Source of the DNA: Siderastrea siderea
Taxonomy: Eukaryota; Cnidaria; Anthozoa; Scleractinia; Rhizangiidae
Assembly: GCA_964030785.1 (NCBI GenBank)
Contig: OZ034969.1
Span: forward strand, 70,363,362-70,427,361
Reading direction: 5' to 3'
Length of the DNA: 64,000 bases
Shown here: positions 21,304 to 31,877 of the stretch, in pieces
Position numbering within the stretch: the first letter of the stretch is position 1
Layout: each line of letters starts with the position of its first letter
The notes under the pieces: generated by a model
Databases searched by the model: none
Told to the model about the DNA's origin: nothing
The model's input: only the letters and a program-made list of their open reading frames with translations
Program-made: the position numbers and the translations under genes

Positions 21304-24215
21304 TTAACCTTAATGTCTTCCGGGACTACTTCCGGGACTACTACATCATCGGATGAAATATATGGCTTAACAAACGAACTGTCTCTCCTGTAAACAGCGC
21401 CTTCACTGGATTTCACAGTTACTTGATGTCCCTCCTTTGCTACCACAGTGTAGGGTTCTGGTTCAAAATTTGGTGCTAATTTTCCAGTGGTCTTAGTGTT
21501 CTTTAACAGCACCTGATCTCCTGGAACTATTGGGCTGCATGTAGCACCACGCTTGTTATCTGCATACGCCTTGTGTGTCAACTTTTGACTCCAGTCTCTG
21601 TCCCTCGTGCTCTCATTAATCACTGACTTGTCTGGTCTCAACTCTGGCAGTTTGGTCTTCATTTCCCTACCAAACATTAGAGAGGCAGCCGTGGCACCTG
21701 TGGAGACTTGAGGTGTTGACCTGTATGCCAAGAGGAACTTTAGCAGTTCTTCTGTCCACCTCTTCCCTTCTGCTTCTGCAACCTTCATGGCCTTTAAGAG
21801 GGTCCTGTTTTGCCTTTCAACCTCGCCATTGGCTTGTGGCCATATTGGTGGTGATCTTCTATGCTCAATTCCGCACTCACATAAGAACACCTCAAACTCC
21901 CTACTTTCAAACTGAGGCCCATTATCTGCCTTGAGCGAATAAGGATATCCAAATCTTGCAAAGATTTCTGTCAAGGCTGCAATTATCTTGGGTGAGGTAG
22001 TTGACCGCATGACTACAACTTCATAATAACGACTATAATAATCAACTACAACTAACAAGTTCTCTCCGCCGGGCATTGGTCCCATTAGGTCAATAGCAAG
22101 ATCCTGCCAAGGCTCTGTAGGTGGCTCGATCCTCTGCATTGGTTCAGGGGGTGAATACTGTCCCACAACCTGACACCGGTGACAGCTTTTGCACATTCGT
22201 TCTGCATCTGCGTCCATTTTAGGCCACCACACCTTGGTTCTCAGTCTGCTTTTTGTCTTGACAATGCCCTGGTGTCCCTCATGGGCTGATTCTACCTCCG
22301 ATCTCCTGAGGCTCTGAGGAATCACAATCCGATCCCCTCGCAGTACTAGCTTTCCTATGGTACACAGTTCATTCTTCACACTCACATAGCCGGGCATCTT
22401 GCATTGTGACCAATCTCCTATGTGGATGTAATGACGCACACTTACTAATTCTGGGTCATTCTCAGACTCCCTTTCAATCTCTCTCGGGGTTAAGAAAACT
22501 GGTGTGCTTCCCTGAGCAACGAATCTGACCAGAACCTCTTTCTCACTGCTAGGATCCTTCGGGTTGGTCTGATTCAACCTGGACAAAGCGTCCGCAATGT
22601 TTGTTTTCCCAGGGCGGTACACTACTCGATAGTTGTGACACTGTAGGCGAAGTACCCATCGTTCTATCCTCGCCGATGGCTTTGACGTTCTGCTGAAGAT
22701 ACACTCCAGAGGTTTATGGTCTGTTTCTAGTTCAAACTCACGCCCATACACATAGAGATTAAACCTTTCGCAAGCCCAAACAAGGGCGAGTGCCTCCTTT
22801 TCCGTCTGCGCATACCGCCTTTCAACCTCTGTAAGATTTCTAGAAGCATACGACACCGCTCTCCACTCCCCGCCAGGTAGTTGTAGCAATACTGCTCCTA
22901 GTCCATCTGGACCCGCATCTGCTACTATTCTCGTCTTGCAGTCACCCCTAAAGTAGGCAAGCGCATTTGCTGAAGTCATCAACCGTTTGAGCTCTTCAAA
23001 TGCAAGTTGTTGCTCAGTGCCCCAGACAAAGGGCTGTCCCTTCCTAAGCAATTTCCGTAGAGGCTCTGCCGCTTGTGAAAAGTTGGGAATGAACTTTGAC
23101 GAATACTGCACAAGCTGTACAAATGACCGCACTTCTGACACATTCTTAGGAGCCTGAGCATTCACAACTGCAGCAATCTTCTCTTCACTTGGTGCGACTC
23201 CTTCACTAGTGAGGTCATGTCCAAAGAAAGTCAACCTATGCAGTCTGAACTGACATTTCTCTCCATTCAGGGTCAGTCCACTCTCCCGCAGACGCTGTAG
23301 AACGGCATGTAAATTCCTTTCGTGTTCCTCGAGGTCTGCCCCATGAACAATCAGGTCGTCTGCGATATTTGCTACTCCACTGCAGCCCTGTATAACATCT
23401 GATATGATCTTCTGGTACTTCTCTGGTGCCAACGAGATCCCAAACATGAGCCGTTTGTACCTATAAAGTCCTCGATGGGTTACAAATGTTGTTATTTCCC
23501 GGGACTCCTCCTCCAGTTCAACTTGATGGAACCCCCATTTGAGGTCTAACTTGCTAAACACAGTGGATCCATTAAGATCATATAGAATTTCTTCAACCGT
23601 CGGGATTGGGTGGCGCTCCCGCACAATTGCTTCGTTTGCACTTCTCATATCTACGCACACTCGAATGTCCCCATCGGGTTTTGGAGCGACCACCAATGGT
23701 GATACCCATGTTGTAGGGGTGTTTGGTACCTCCTCTATGATATCCTTATCTAGCAAGTCATCCAACTTCTGATCAACTTTGTCCCTGAGTCCAAAAGGAA
23801 GTCTCCGCACTGGCTGAGCTACTGGCCTAACATCCTTATTGATGTGTAGTTTTAGCTGATAATTCTTCAACTTTCCTACCCCTGTTAGTATGTCTGCATA
23901 TTGTTCCCGAATACTCTCATCACTCCCTTCTGCTGCCACAGAACAAACTTGAGGCTCACTCACTGGTCCCACTCGTAATACTTTAAGTTTCTCGGCTGTG
24001 CTCCTTCCAAGCAACGGCTTTCCAGTACCTTTGATGACAGTAAATTCATCCACACACTCCTCCCCACTAGCTTGACATACTATTTCTGCAACAAATGTCC
24101 CTGCAACTTCCATTGGTTCCCTCTGGCCATATGCAAACAGCTTCTTGTCGACCACCTTTGATTCACACCTGATGCGTTTCTCTTTCAGACTGTTCCAAGT
24201 CCCGTAATCAATCAA
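21291..24215 (-). CDS. Gypsy pol polyprotein: protease, reverse transcriptase, RNase H, integrase
   Basis: 974 codons in one open frame. Protease remainder is at residues 1-80 (L-L-G-R-S-T-A; the D-S-G active site is upstream of the UAG). Reverse transcriptase spans about 130-300 (V-C-V-D-M-R, W-G-F-H-Q, and an A-D-D active site at about 284, where Y/F-x-D-D is usual). RNase H is at about 405-545 (V-A-D-A, T-E-K-E-A-L-A). The integrase has an H-H-C-C finger at about 640-680 (H-E-G-H-Q-G, C-K-S-C-H-R-C) and a D,D-35-E core at about 700-805 (D-L-M-G-P, A-D-N-G-P-Q, N-G-E-V-E-R-Q-N-R). The last residues come from the inserted MITE. Pol is in the same frame as gag, separated only by one UAG. Confidence 0.93.
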   Translation of the reverse strand: MIDYGTWNSLKEKRIRCESKVVDKKLFAYGQREPMEVAGTFVAEIVCQASGEECVDEFTVIKGTGKPLLGRSTAEKLKVLRVGPVSEPQVCSVAAEGSDESIREQYADILTGVGKLKNYQLKLHINKDVRPVAQPVRRLPFGLRDKVDQKLDDLLDKDIIEEVPNTPTTWVSPLVVAPKPDGDIRVCVDMRSANEAIVRERHPIPTVEEILYDLNGSTVFSKLDLKWGFHQVELEEESREITTFVTHRGLYRYKRLMFGISLAPEKYQKIISDVIQGCSGVANIADDLIVHGADLEEHERNLHAVLQRLRESGLTLNGEKCQFRLHRLTFFGHDLTSEGVAPSEEKIAAVVNAQAPKNVSEVRSFVQLVQYSSKFIPNFSQAAEPLRKLLRKGQPFVWGTEQQLAFEELKRLMTSANALAYFRGDCKTRIVADAGPDGLGAVLLQLPGGEWRAVSYASRNLTEVERRYAQTEKEALALVWACERFNLYVYGREFELETDHKPLECIFSRTSKPSARIERWVLRLQCHNYRVVYRPGKTNIADALSRLNQTNPKDPSSEKEVLVRFVAQGSTPVFLTPREIERESENDPELVSVRHYIHIGDWSQCKMPGYVSVKNELCTIGKLVLRGDRIVIPQSLRRSEVESAHEGHQGIVKTKSRLRTKVWWPKMDADAERMCKSCHRCQVVGQYSPPEPMQRIEPPTEPWQDLAIDLMGPMPGGENLLVVVDYYSRYYEVVVMRSTTSPKIIAALTEIFARFGYPYSLKADNGPQFESREFEVFLCECGIEHRRSPPIWPQANGEVERQNRTLLKAMKVAEAEGKRWTEELLKFLLAYRSTPQVSTGATAASLMFGREMKTKLPELRPDKSVINESTRDRDWSQKLTHKAYADNKRGATCSPIVPGDQVLLKNTKTTGKLAPNFEPEPYTVVAKEGHQVTVKSSEGAVYRRDSSFVKPYISSDDVVVPEVVPEDIKVKVLL

Positions 24216-24221
24216 ATTACA

Positions 24222-24224
24222 CTA
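24222..24224 (-). other. In-frame UAG between gag and pro-pol
   Basis: The stop lies three codons after the protease Asp of D-S-G-A. The frame continues open on both sides. It is either a single nonsense change or a readthrough stop. Confidence 0.8.
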
Positions 24225-25295
24225 TGCACCTGAATCGATTAATACACCGTCCAGTTGTACTCCGCCGACGTTAAGCGTAATTTCTCCAGTTTCCTGCTGC
24301 CCCTTGATCATGAATGCATATCCATCCCCTCGGCCTGTTGCTCCCTCCTTTACATGGTAAGCTTTTCGACTCCTTTCATGATTTGCTCTAGGTGGTGTTT
24401 TTGTAGCTCCCTTCTTCCAACAACAGACTACAAAGTGTCCACGTGCCCCGCAGTTACCACACTCTTTATCTCTTGCCGGACAGCAAGCATCCCTTGCAAT
24501 ATGGCCAAAACGATTGCAATTGTAACACCTTTGTGATTGGTCTGACTCGGGCTTCTGTATCTTGAAGCTCTTCCCACCTTTCTTTCCTTTGTTTTCACTC
24601 TGTCCCCTCCCTTTGTTTTGAAATTTCTGCTGCTTGATCGAGTTGACTTGTCCTGGTTGGTGTGCTAGAGGCTTATCCATAGACTTCATTTGTTCATTAA
24701 CTGCTTCATAAGCTCTTGCAGTATCCTGTAGATCTGTTAATTTGGCATTAGGTTTCTCCAAGAACTTCCGTCTGAGCTTTTGGTCCTGGCATTTTTCAAT
24801 CAACTGATCCCGGATCGTTTCATCTACGTCCGTGAAGTCACATGTAATGGCCTTCTGCCTCAGCCTGCACACGAACTGATCTATTTTCTCTCCGTTCTGC
24901 TGCTCCATTTGTCTGAACACATGCCTTTCAAAGGGAACATTAACTTTCGGTATGAAGTAATCATCCAGAATCTTTACAACGTCCACGTAAGGCTTCAATT
25001 CCTTCTCGGTGCCCGCTAGCGTATAGTATAAATCCTGCAGTTCTGCTCCCGCGGTGTGTAATAGTAGTGCCACTTTTTGTCGATCACTTGAAACCCCTTT
25101 CGCCAGCAAATACAGCTCGAATGAACGCTTCCAGCGCTTCCAACGCACTGATAAGTTGTTCGGATCTTCCCTGGGGTTAAAGCAGGGTAGAGTTCGTACT
25201 TCAGTTGCCAAAAATTGGGGCGGTTGAGCTGCTTGACTCGCTGTTGACTGACCCGCCTCCGAGGTACCCGCCAAGCTCTCATCCGGATTGCCCAT
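24222..25295 (-). CDS. Gypsy gag with two zinc knuckles, ending at UAG
   Basis: The open frame extends to 25337, but the first ATG is at 25295. The capsid-like region includes the gag-type stretch W-K-R-W-K-R-S-F-E-L-Y-L and ...E-R-H-V-F-R-Q-M-E-Q. Two knuckles follow near the C-terminus: C-Y-N-C-N-R-F-G-H then C (spacing one longer than canonical), and C-G-N-C-G-A-R-G-H-F-V-V-C-C (CX2CX4HX4C). The frame runs into the protease active site D-S-G-A and stops at UAG (24222-24224). Gag packages the element RNA in cytoplasmic particles. Confidence 0.9.
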   Translation of the reverse strand: MGNPDESLAGTSEAGQSTASQAAQPPQFLATEVRTLPCFNPREDPNNLSVRWKRWKRSFELYLLAKGVSSDRQKVALLLHTAGAELQDLYYTLAGTEKELKPYVDVVKILDDYFIPKVNVPFERHVFRQMEQQNGEKIDQFVCRLRQKAITCDFTDVDETIRDQLIEKCQDQKLRRKFLEKPNAKLTDLQDTARAYEAVNEQMKSMDKPLAHQPGQVNSIKQQKFQNKGRGQSENKGKKGGKSFKIQKPESDQSQRCYNCNRFGHIARDACCPARDKECGNCGARGHFVVCCWKKGATKTPPRANHERSRKAYHVKEGATGRGDGYAFMIKGQQETGEITLNVGGVQLDGVLIDSGA

Positions 25296-25367
25296 ATTTC
25301 TCCTCGAAATCTCCTTTCTAGCACGCGAATCTTCCAAAATAACAACTCACAAAGGCGGAACGACTAA

Positions 25368-25381
25368 CATCCTCGTCGCCA
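25368..25381 (-). promoter_or_regulatory. Gypsy primer-binding site (matches tRNA-Ser 3' end)
   Basis: On the element strand, TGGCGACGAGGATG starts one base after the 5' LTR. It is complementary to the 3' end of animal tRNA-Ser(GCU), as I remember that sequence (…CATCCTCGTCG plus CCA). Confidence 0.75.
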
Positions 25382-25382
25382 A

Positions 25383-25555
25383 TGTGCTGTTCGTGGGTGG
25401 ATGGACCACAACACCGCTTGATTTATCCCGAACTCAACATGCTTTAATCGCATTCGCCATGCTCTTCAAGATGGCCGCCAACAACCCTCAATCCCATAGT
25501 GCCTTGCGGTTTACACGATTCTCTTACATGAAGCACTTATCGCATGAACACTACA
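25383..25555 (-). repeat. Gypsy 5' LTR
   Basis: 173 bp, TG...CA ends, partner of 20381-20553. It should hold the element promoter and polyadenylation signals, though I cannot place them. Confidence 0.9.
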
Positions 25556-25560
25556 GCCGC

Positions 25561-27535
25561 TTTGGCGATTTTACTTGATTCAATTTATGTGGTTGATTGT
25601 CTCTGTGGAAAATCTCGCTTGTAATGTACGAAATGCGTCCGAGAAAGCGCATTATGTATCAAAAGTCACATTCGTTGTCCTTTCAATAACAAACTTAGGC
25701 CACCAAAAAAATTTATGCAAATTGGGCTAAGGGACTATGAATCTACCCATGGCTTATTATTAACTCTAACCAAAGACCACATGCACATTTCACAAGATTG
25801 GAACTCCTGCCGTGTCGCTTTTAATGTTCGCGGTTACGCTTTTTCCGACTTTGTATTGACTTACAAAACGCATGCAGAATTGCGCTGAGTGGTCTGCCAG
25901 TGTTGAAAGCGACAATATGGACACAGAGTCGTTAAGCTTTGTCAGAGCTCGATTTCAGTTATCTGTTTCTTGAATTGCTGTTAACTCCTATTACCTAAGC
26001 TTATTTTTTAACAACTGTATGTCTTGACTATATGCATGTTCAATCGGTCAATCGGTCAGGAATGCAGTATACAAGTTGCGAGCATTAAAGCCGGCAAAAA
26101 CTTCATGAATTTTCGATCTAAAAGGGCGAATTATTAAAAAATATCGACGATTTCTAATAAACAAGGGACGAGATGGAAGTCTAAATTGTCTCTAACATTT
26201 GTATTCCAGTTCTTTTGTAGACAAAACGATAGTTATTTTGTGATGAGTCCTCCTCATGTTTGAGATGTGTACTCAGTCTTCTATATTGTCACATTCACTT
26301 CTAACTAGGTTTACCCTACACAACTCGTAAAAACGTTCTGTAAGTGCTTTAACACTTAAAAGTAGTTCGAGACGTCTCCACAGTGTATATTAGAAATTAA
26401 TGTAGACCGTTACTTATAAGAGTAATCCATAACCTTAAGCTGATCTATAGTAGTTATGTCGTGACATTTTCGTAACGTAGAAGAATGCCCGTGCAGGTTG
26501 TTGAAAACAATATTTGCCATCACGCATCTCACAAAAACTTGTTTCACTTTCCAAATCTCGGGGTCTTCCAAATTATTCTGTACTTTTTTTTTGCATTTTG
26601 CTTTAGGTAGCTACATGTTAGTGTGATCAATGAGTGACCTAAAATACATTACGAAAGTGGTTTTCAATCCATTGCTCTGTCAATGATTTGTCAAAAGGGA
26701 GTGATTTGACGTTAATTTCCTGCGATTTAATTCCTTTTTGCTAATCATTTTCAATCAGCCATTCTTGTTCAGGCCCCCCTGAAACAGGTAATTATTAAAA
26801 AATATATATACGAACAGAAGGAAAACATCAAATTAAAATATTTGATTGTATAGTATCATCTTATCATCCCTGTGCATCTCATGTAATCTTATGTAACATT
26901 TTCCTTGCCTAAAAGAAAGAAAGTAAGCAAACCATTTTATTTTTGAGTTTCACTTCCTCACCGACGCAACTCCAACAGTTTCTTCAGAAACTAACCCTTT
27001 TATTCACGTGCAGTATAACTCGACTATCCTTCTTGTGTTGAAATCAGTGGCGCGTATAGAAGAAATATAGAGAACCATTACGTCCTGCAATTTAACTGAT
27101 TCAGTGCCACTGAGAAGCATACTCTGTTTATCATTTATGTATTTTTCCCTTCACCCGTTTTGGAGGCCTGTCGATCCCGAAGTTGAAAGGAAGGTAAATT
27201 CTGCTTCTTTAGACGCTAGGCGCGCTGTTGTTTGCTTTTGTGGTCAAGTAATTTATTCAGTGGATTTTGATTAGCTGCTGTTGTCTTAATTGCAATAATA
27301 TGCTGTTTTGTTATTTTCTAGGATAGGAAGAAGCTTTAACCTTGATCTTCTCGATTTAACTCAATTTATTTACTTATTACATTTATTTACACACGGTTAA
27401 AATTCATCAAGTAATCTAGCGACTAAAAATACTAATCTAAACAATAAACTACTAGTTACCTAAACCTGCTTTCCACGAATGCCGTGTCTCTAACTTATAA
27501 GTTTAATATTTGATAATCGCTTAAATTGATTAAGT
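25561..27535. other. About 2 kb without recognisable genes
   Basis: AT-rich. A segment near 27038-27090 (gtgttgaaatcagtggcgcg...) repeats 17008-17060, showing an old dispersed repeat. Nothing coding. Confidence 0.5.
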
Positions 27536-28079
27536 GATTTAAGGTAAGACCAATACGCGGAACTGCAGACCGCGGAACCACAGAACCTGCAGAACTTGCG
27601 GAACCTGCGGAACCCATAGAAAGGACCGTTTTCATTACAACTATTCAACTCAACTACTACTAATTTGAATAATCACAAGAAGCAATTACGTTAACGGTGA
27701 AATTACGAGTTACATTCCAATAAATCTAGTCAAGAGAGGATGAAGGGAGAGAGTGAATCCCCCATACATGGACCTCTTCCGATGAAAATTATTTGAAACC
27801 TAGTTTTGGTTCTGTGACATACTGTGTGATTATTTTAAGGACGACACCTCATTGGTTAGTTAGAATGACGTCATGCTATTTGAGATTGTTGACATGGGAA
27901 CAACAGATAAAAATAACCTTCGTAGCATAGGTGCAAACTAAAAATAAATTTCAAATAATTATCATGGGGCACGGGGATTCAATCTCTTACTTCATCCTCT
28001 TGATCTAGTCTAATGCACTTGTGATCGGCTTCCAAAGGGGTGGGGGGGGGGACCTCAAGCTGACATGGGGACTTTACTA

Positions 28080-28445
28080 GGGGGCCGATTACAAGGCAAA
28101 TTTCAGCCCGGACTGAAATTTCAGCTCGGTTAGCCGGGCTGAGATTTCAGCTCGGCTTCCTGAACAAATCTTCTCAAAAAGACGTTTGCGATTGTAGAGA
28201 GTTTCAGCCAGGGCTGAAATTTCCGGTTTGAGAAACCAGGCTGAAAAACCTCATGTAATCGCATTCAAATTTCAGCCCGGGCTGACATATGAACCTGGGC
28301 ATGCGCACCGCTTGCGTTGTGAATGTAAAACGCTTTCCTACAAACGTTTCCCGCCCAATTTTAAACATTGCGCCCGAGCTGAAATTCGCTATGTAATCGC
28401 AAGAAAATTTCAGCCCGGGCTGAAATTCGCCATGTAATCGGCCCC
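28080..28445. mobile_element. MITE with GGGGCCGATTACA ends
   Basis: The left end GGGGGCCGATTACAAGGCA is inverted at the right (TGTAATCGGCCCC) with TA outside each end. The interior has repeated ATTTCAGCCCGGGCTGAAAT palindromes. No coding. Confidence 0.8.
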
Positions 28446-28947
28446 TAATTGTCCATTTCAAAGTTATTGTCTTTCCCCACCGGTGGGGGATTTTTTCTAG
28501 CAAAGTCCCCAGTATTTTAGGAGGAAGCCACACAACCAACAGGACTTGAAGATGGAATTCATTTTAGTTCTTGAAGAGTTATTCAACACTCGAGACAATA
28601 AACATCCTGAAAAATTCAACGTTTATTTGTTTATTTATTTATTTTTGTCCCGAATAGTCCACAAGCTTTTTAAACCTCTCCCACTACAACTGTATAATTA
28701 TGTATAGGCAAACGGTAATAAAGAACATACTATGATCGTGGTTGATTTGCTGCATGCCTCTAAACATAACGCACTTTACTTAACGCGCCAAAGACCAGAC
28801 CTAAGCTTAGGAGCCTCATTTAAGTTCTTTGAACGGTTCTTTTTTCTTTGCTAAATTCTCCGCCAGCTGTTCTACTATTCTGTTCATAGAAATATTTGAC
28901 GGATAGCCTATTTCATGCACAGAAAAAAAATGACCGATGGATTTTAA

Positions 28948-29472
28948 TGGGCCGATTACATATGAGCTGGGCTGGCCCGGTTAGTAAGGCTGGCTCGGTT
29001 TGCCGAGATGACTGTTCAGCCCGGTATTACATGAGGTGAGCCAGCCCGCCTGCGGCTTAATTTAGAAGCTGTGGTGTGAAAAGATGGCTATCTGATAGAG
29101 AATGAATCGAGTGATTATATTTTCGCTAATCGGTTATTTTTGTGTATTATTTTCAGTTTATGTAGCTTTATGGTCTGATCACTGATAAAACCTTTATGTG
29201 TTATATAGAAAGAGAAATATTGACCTTCTGGTGATCCATTTTGCTCTGAGGCGAAATTTAGTAACAAAAAAGTGTTTGCCCGGCAATCGCGATTACATGG
29301 CAAATTTTCAGCCCGTCTATATTATAGCCGGGATCCCGGCATGGCGATACCGGGATCCCAGCTGGCCGGGCTGAGATTTTTCCATGTAATCGCGAAGTTG
29401 ATTTTTAGTGTGTTTAACAGACCTGCCGAGATCCCGGCAAACCGAGCCAGCCCGCCTCCTGTAATCGACCCC
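28948..29472. mobile_element. Second MITE with GGGCCGATTACA ends and a nested palindrome
   Basis: The outer ends GGGCCGATTACAT and CTGTAATCGACCCC are related to the 28080 element. Inside, CGCGATTACATGGCAAATTT (29287) and its inverse (to 29396) form a separate smaller palindrome with GGGATCCCGG cores. Confidence 0.7.
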
Positions 29473-29910
29473 TAACAGCTAACACACACCCTGTCGTTCT
29501 CCCCCGCAATCTTTTCATCAACCGAGCGAAACCATGACACAACTTGCTCCCAATCTCCTCTCGCTTTGCCAGAAGTAAAGTCCCCACATTTTGCCCGAGA
29601 GTTGGGGCACCATAAATCCAAGTACCTACATTTCGCCTGCCACAGTAGTTCAAATTGGATGCAAAGTTCCCGCAAAGCCCGCAAAGTACCCAATTCTCCC
29701 ACAGCACAAGAGCGTTGTCAACATTCAATGTATTGCTTCTCGTGTGACTACTGGTAAGCGCATGTAAAAGATTGACGTAATATTACATGTCCGCAAAAAT
29801 TGGTAACAATTCGCCTTGATGTACAACGGAAATTGCTGATGTTGTCAGTTAAATATTTCAGGCGATTTTAGGCTTTCCGAACAGATATTCGAAACGAACA
29901 GTTGGGTGCT

Positions 29911-30776
29911 CCTGGCTAGTCATCCCCCCCGGGCAACTGCGGGGCATTTGCGTGCCTTGTCACTCCCGGGGGTGGGGCATAAGCAAATTTGGCACGGCCC
30001 AGGGGTCGGGCATTTGCCTACCCCCGGGCTTTTGACACACATGTGGCTTCTGACTCGAAATCCAAACATGGAGGATTTTATCGCAAAGGACCAGCAGTTC
30101 GTGGCAAATTGGATCGTCTGCCAAGGACTGGACAAACTTGTGGAGGTTTTCTCGATTTTATGCATTTCTTCATTGCTCATCAAGGCACAACTATCACTTA
30201 ATATAGCGAGATCGGGAACGATCAACGTGAATCGACGTACGCATTCTTCTTAAGGATTTAAATAAAATTTAGTCGCGATGATTCTTAAATTCTAAACATG
30301 TGTATAGGGATCGTCGTTTTATACTTCTGCATATTATTAAAACATTCACAACAGATGACGTTACAACAGACTTTTATGTCAAGATTTTTGTTTACTAGCG
30401 AACTGTTTAAAACAAAACATTAAAGTAACAATTAACTATTATGTAGTATTGTTGTCTGTGAAGTATTAAAATATCATCACTTGGCATTTATACTAACTTT
30501 ATTAACATCGGATAGTGCCGTTACAAACAATAGAAGACGCCGGAGAGGTAGGCCTCCAGAAATGAAAAAATAACACATAAAAATGCTGAAAGTGGCATTA
30601 TTGTGCAATGAATGAAAACTGCTGCAGTGTTGATTGGGGACGCACGTTCCCGGGGGCGGGGCATTTGCCCTTTTCCTTCGTCCACACCGCGGGGCATTTG
30701 GCAGCTAAAGTGTCCCCACCCCCGGGAATTTGCCATCCGAGAGAAAAAAAATGCTAATGCCCGGGGGTTAGCCAGG
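29911..30776. mobile_element. Inverted-end element with repeated GGGGCATTTG boxes
   Basis: CCTGGCTAGTCATCCCCCCC (29911) is inverted at about 30761-30776 (CCCGGGGGTTAGCCAGG). Both ends carry GCGGGGCATTTG/GGGCATTTGCC repeats. Open frames inside are GC-run artefacts. Confidence 0.6.
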
Positions 30777-31236
30777 GGGGGGGGGGCATGGGCGCAGCTG
30801 GAATTGACTGATGCTTAAAGCAAATGCAAATGCTATTGGGTCTTGTCACGCAATCCACCTACCAAAGAACGTTCGATAGATAATCCACCATTTTGGGGAA
30901 TCAACATTAGCCCATGATTATTATTGCCACCAAGAAATCTCCACTGAAAGATATTGGAAATAGGGAAATCACAGCTTGAAATGGCACACGAAACGCCAAT
31001 CAGCGGTTATCAATATTCGGTGGAAGTAGTCGAGCTCCAACCAGAGAGAGAATTTACAAATATCAATGTAAATTTCATCGTTACAACTGATTGGTACATA
31101 ATTATGTCATGTTAACCTTATACCTCCAAAGGCAGCTAAAATGAAAACAGTCATTTCTCTAGGTTCCGCAAGTTCCGCTGGTTCCGCGGTTCCGCGGTTC
31201 TGCGGTCTGCAGTTCCACAGATTAGTCTTACCCAGT

Positions 31237-31810
31237 GATTTTGTCTCCCTACGATTATAGGGTAGGCTGCCCATAGAGCTGCACCGCTATAGCTAAGCTA
31301 TTTTTCAAATAGTTAGTTCGTGGGAGAGAGGATTTGACGCTGAGTACACAAATCTTTCCACCACTTGGCATCGGTATCATGTTAAAACACGCCAGCGGCA
31401 CGGTTCTGAAGTTTTTGTAGCCTGTCTGACAACGTTTTACAATCATATTCTCTCACAGTTCCCAGGGATGCTTAAAGCGCCTAAACCTTCAATCAATCAT
31501 TTTCGGAAGGAGTAAAATGCTTCAATCTACCTTCTGACTTATTTCTTTTGAGTGTGAACATGCAGATGCCAATTGCAATGGGCATGTACATCTTAGTCGT
31601 CCGACTTCTTCCCTGTACATCTTAGTCGTCCGACTTAGATCGACAGAGATCGTCGCAGCGTGAAACTGCATGAGCATGTGAAATATCTGGTAGAAACGGC
31701 CCCTAAAATTGACTGTAACATGAAAACCAAAAACCATTAAAAGCTGTTTTCCGAAATTACTTGTTGTAGTGCAACACAAAAAGTTCAATTTTAATTGAAC
31801 CGTTTTCGTT
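31237..31810. other. No recognisable feature
   Basis: One short tandem duplication (ccctgtacatcttagtcgtc, near 31582-31630). No coding signal. Confidence 0.45.
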
Positions 31811-31877
31811 TCTTTAGATACGTTGCCTCCGAAGTTCAAGGAGTTTCACCTGGTCATTACATTCTTAACCGGAGAAC

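Larger units (their letters stand above)
20381..25555 (-). mobile_element. Complete Gypsy-type LTR retrotransposon
   Basis: Two 173-bp LTRs (20381-20553 and 25383-25555), starting TGTGCTGTTC and ending AACACTACA, differ at one position that I can see. GCCGC flanks both outer ends (20376-20380 and 25556-25560), a 5-bp target duplication. The element reads right to left: 5' LTR, primer site, gag, a UAG codon, pol (protease, RT, RNase H, integrase), MITE insertion, polypurine tract, 3' LTR. Integrase following RNase H places it in Gypsy (Metaviridae-type). The near-identical LTRs suggest recent insertion. Confidence 0.95.
27535..31236. repeat. Distant inverted pair rich in GGAACCTGCGG
   Basis: 27541-27640 (GGAACTGCAGACCGCGGAAC ... 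ACTTGCGGAACCTGCGG) is inverted at about 31136-31230 (CCGCAAGTTCCGCTGGTTCC ... GTCTGCAGTTCC). The arms are about 95 bp and imperfect, 3.6 kb apart, with several MITEs in between. They could be the ends of one nested element, or two copies of a dispersed repeat in opposite orientation. Confidence 0.55.
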
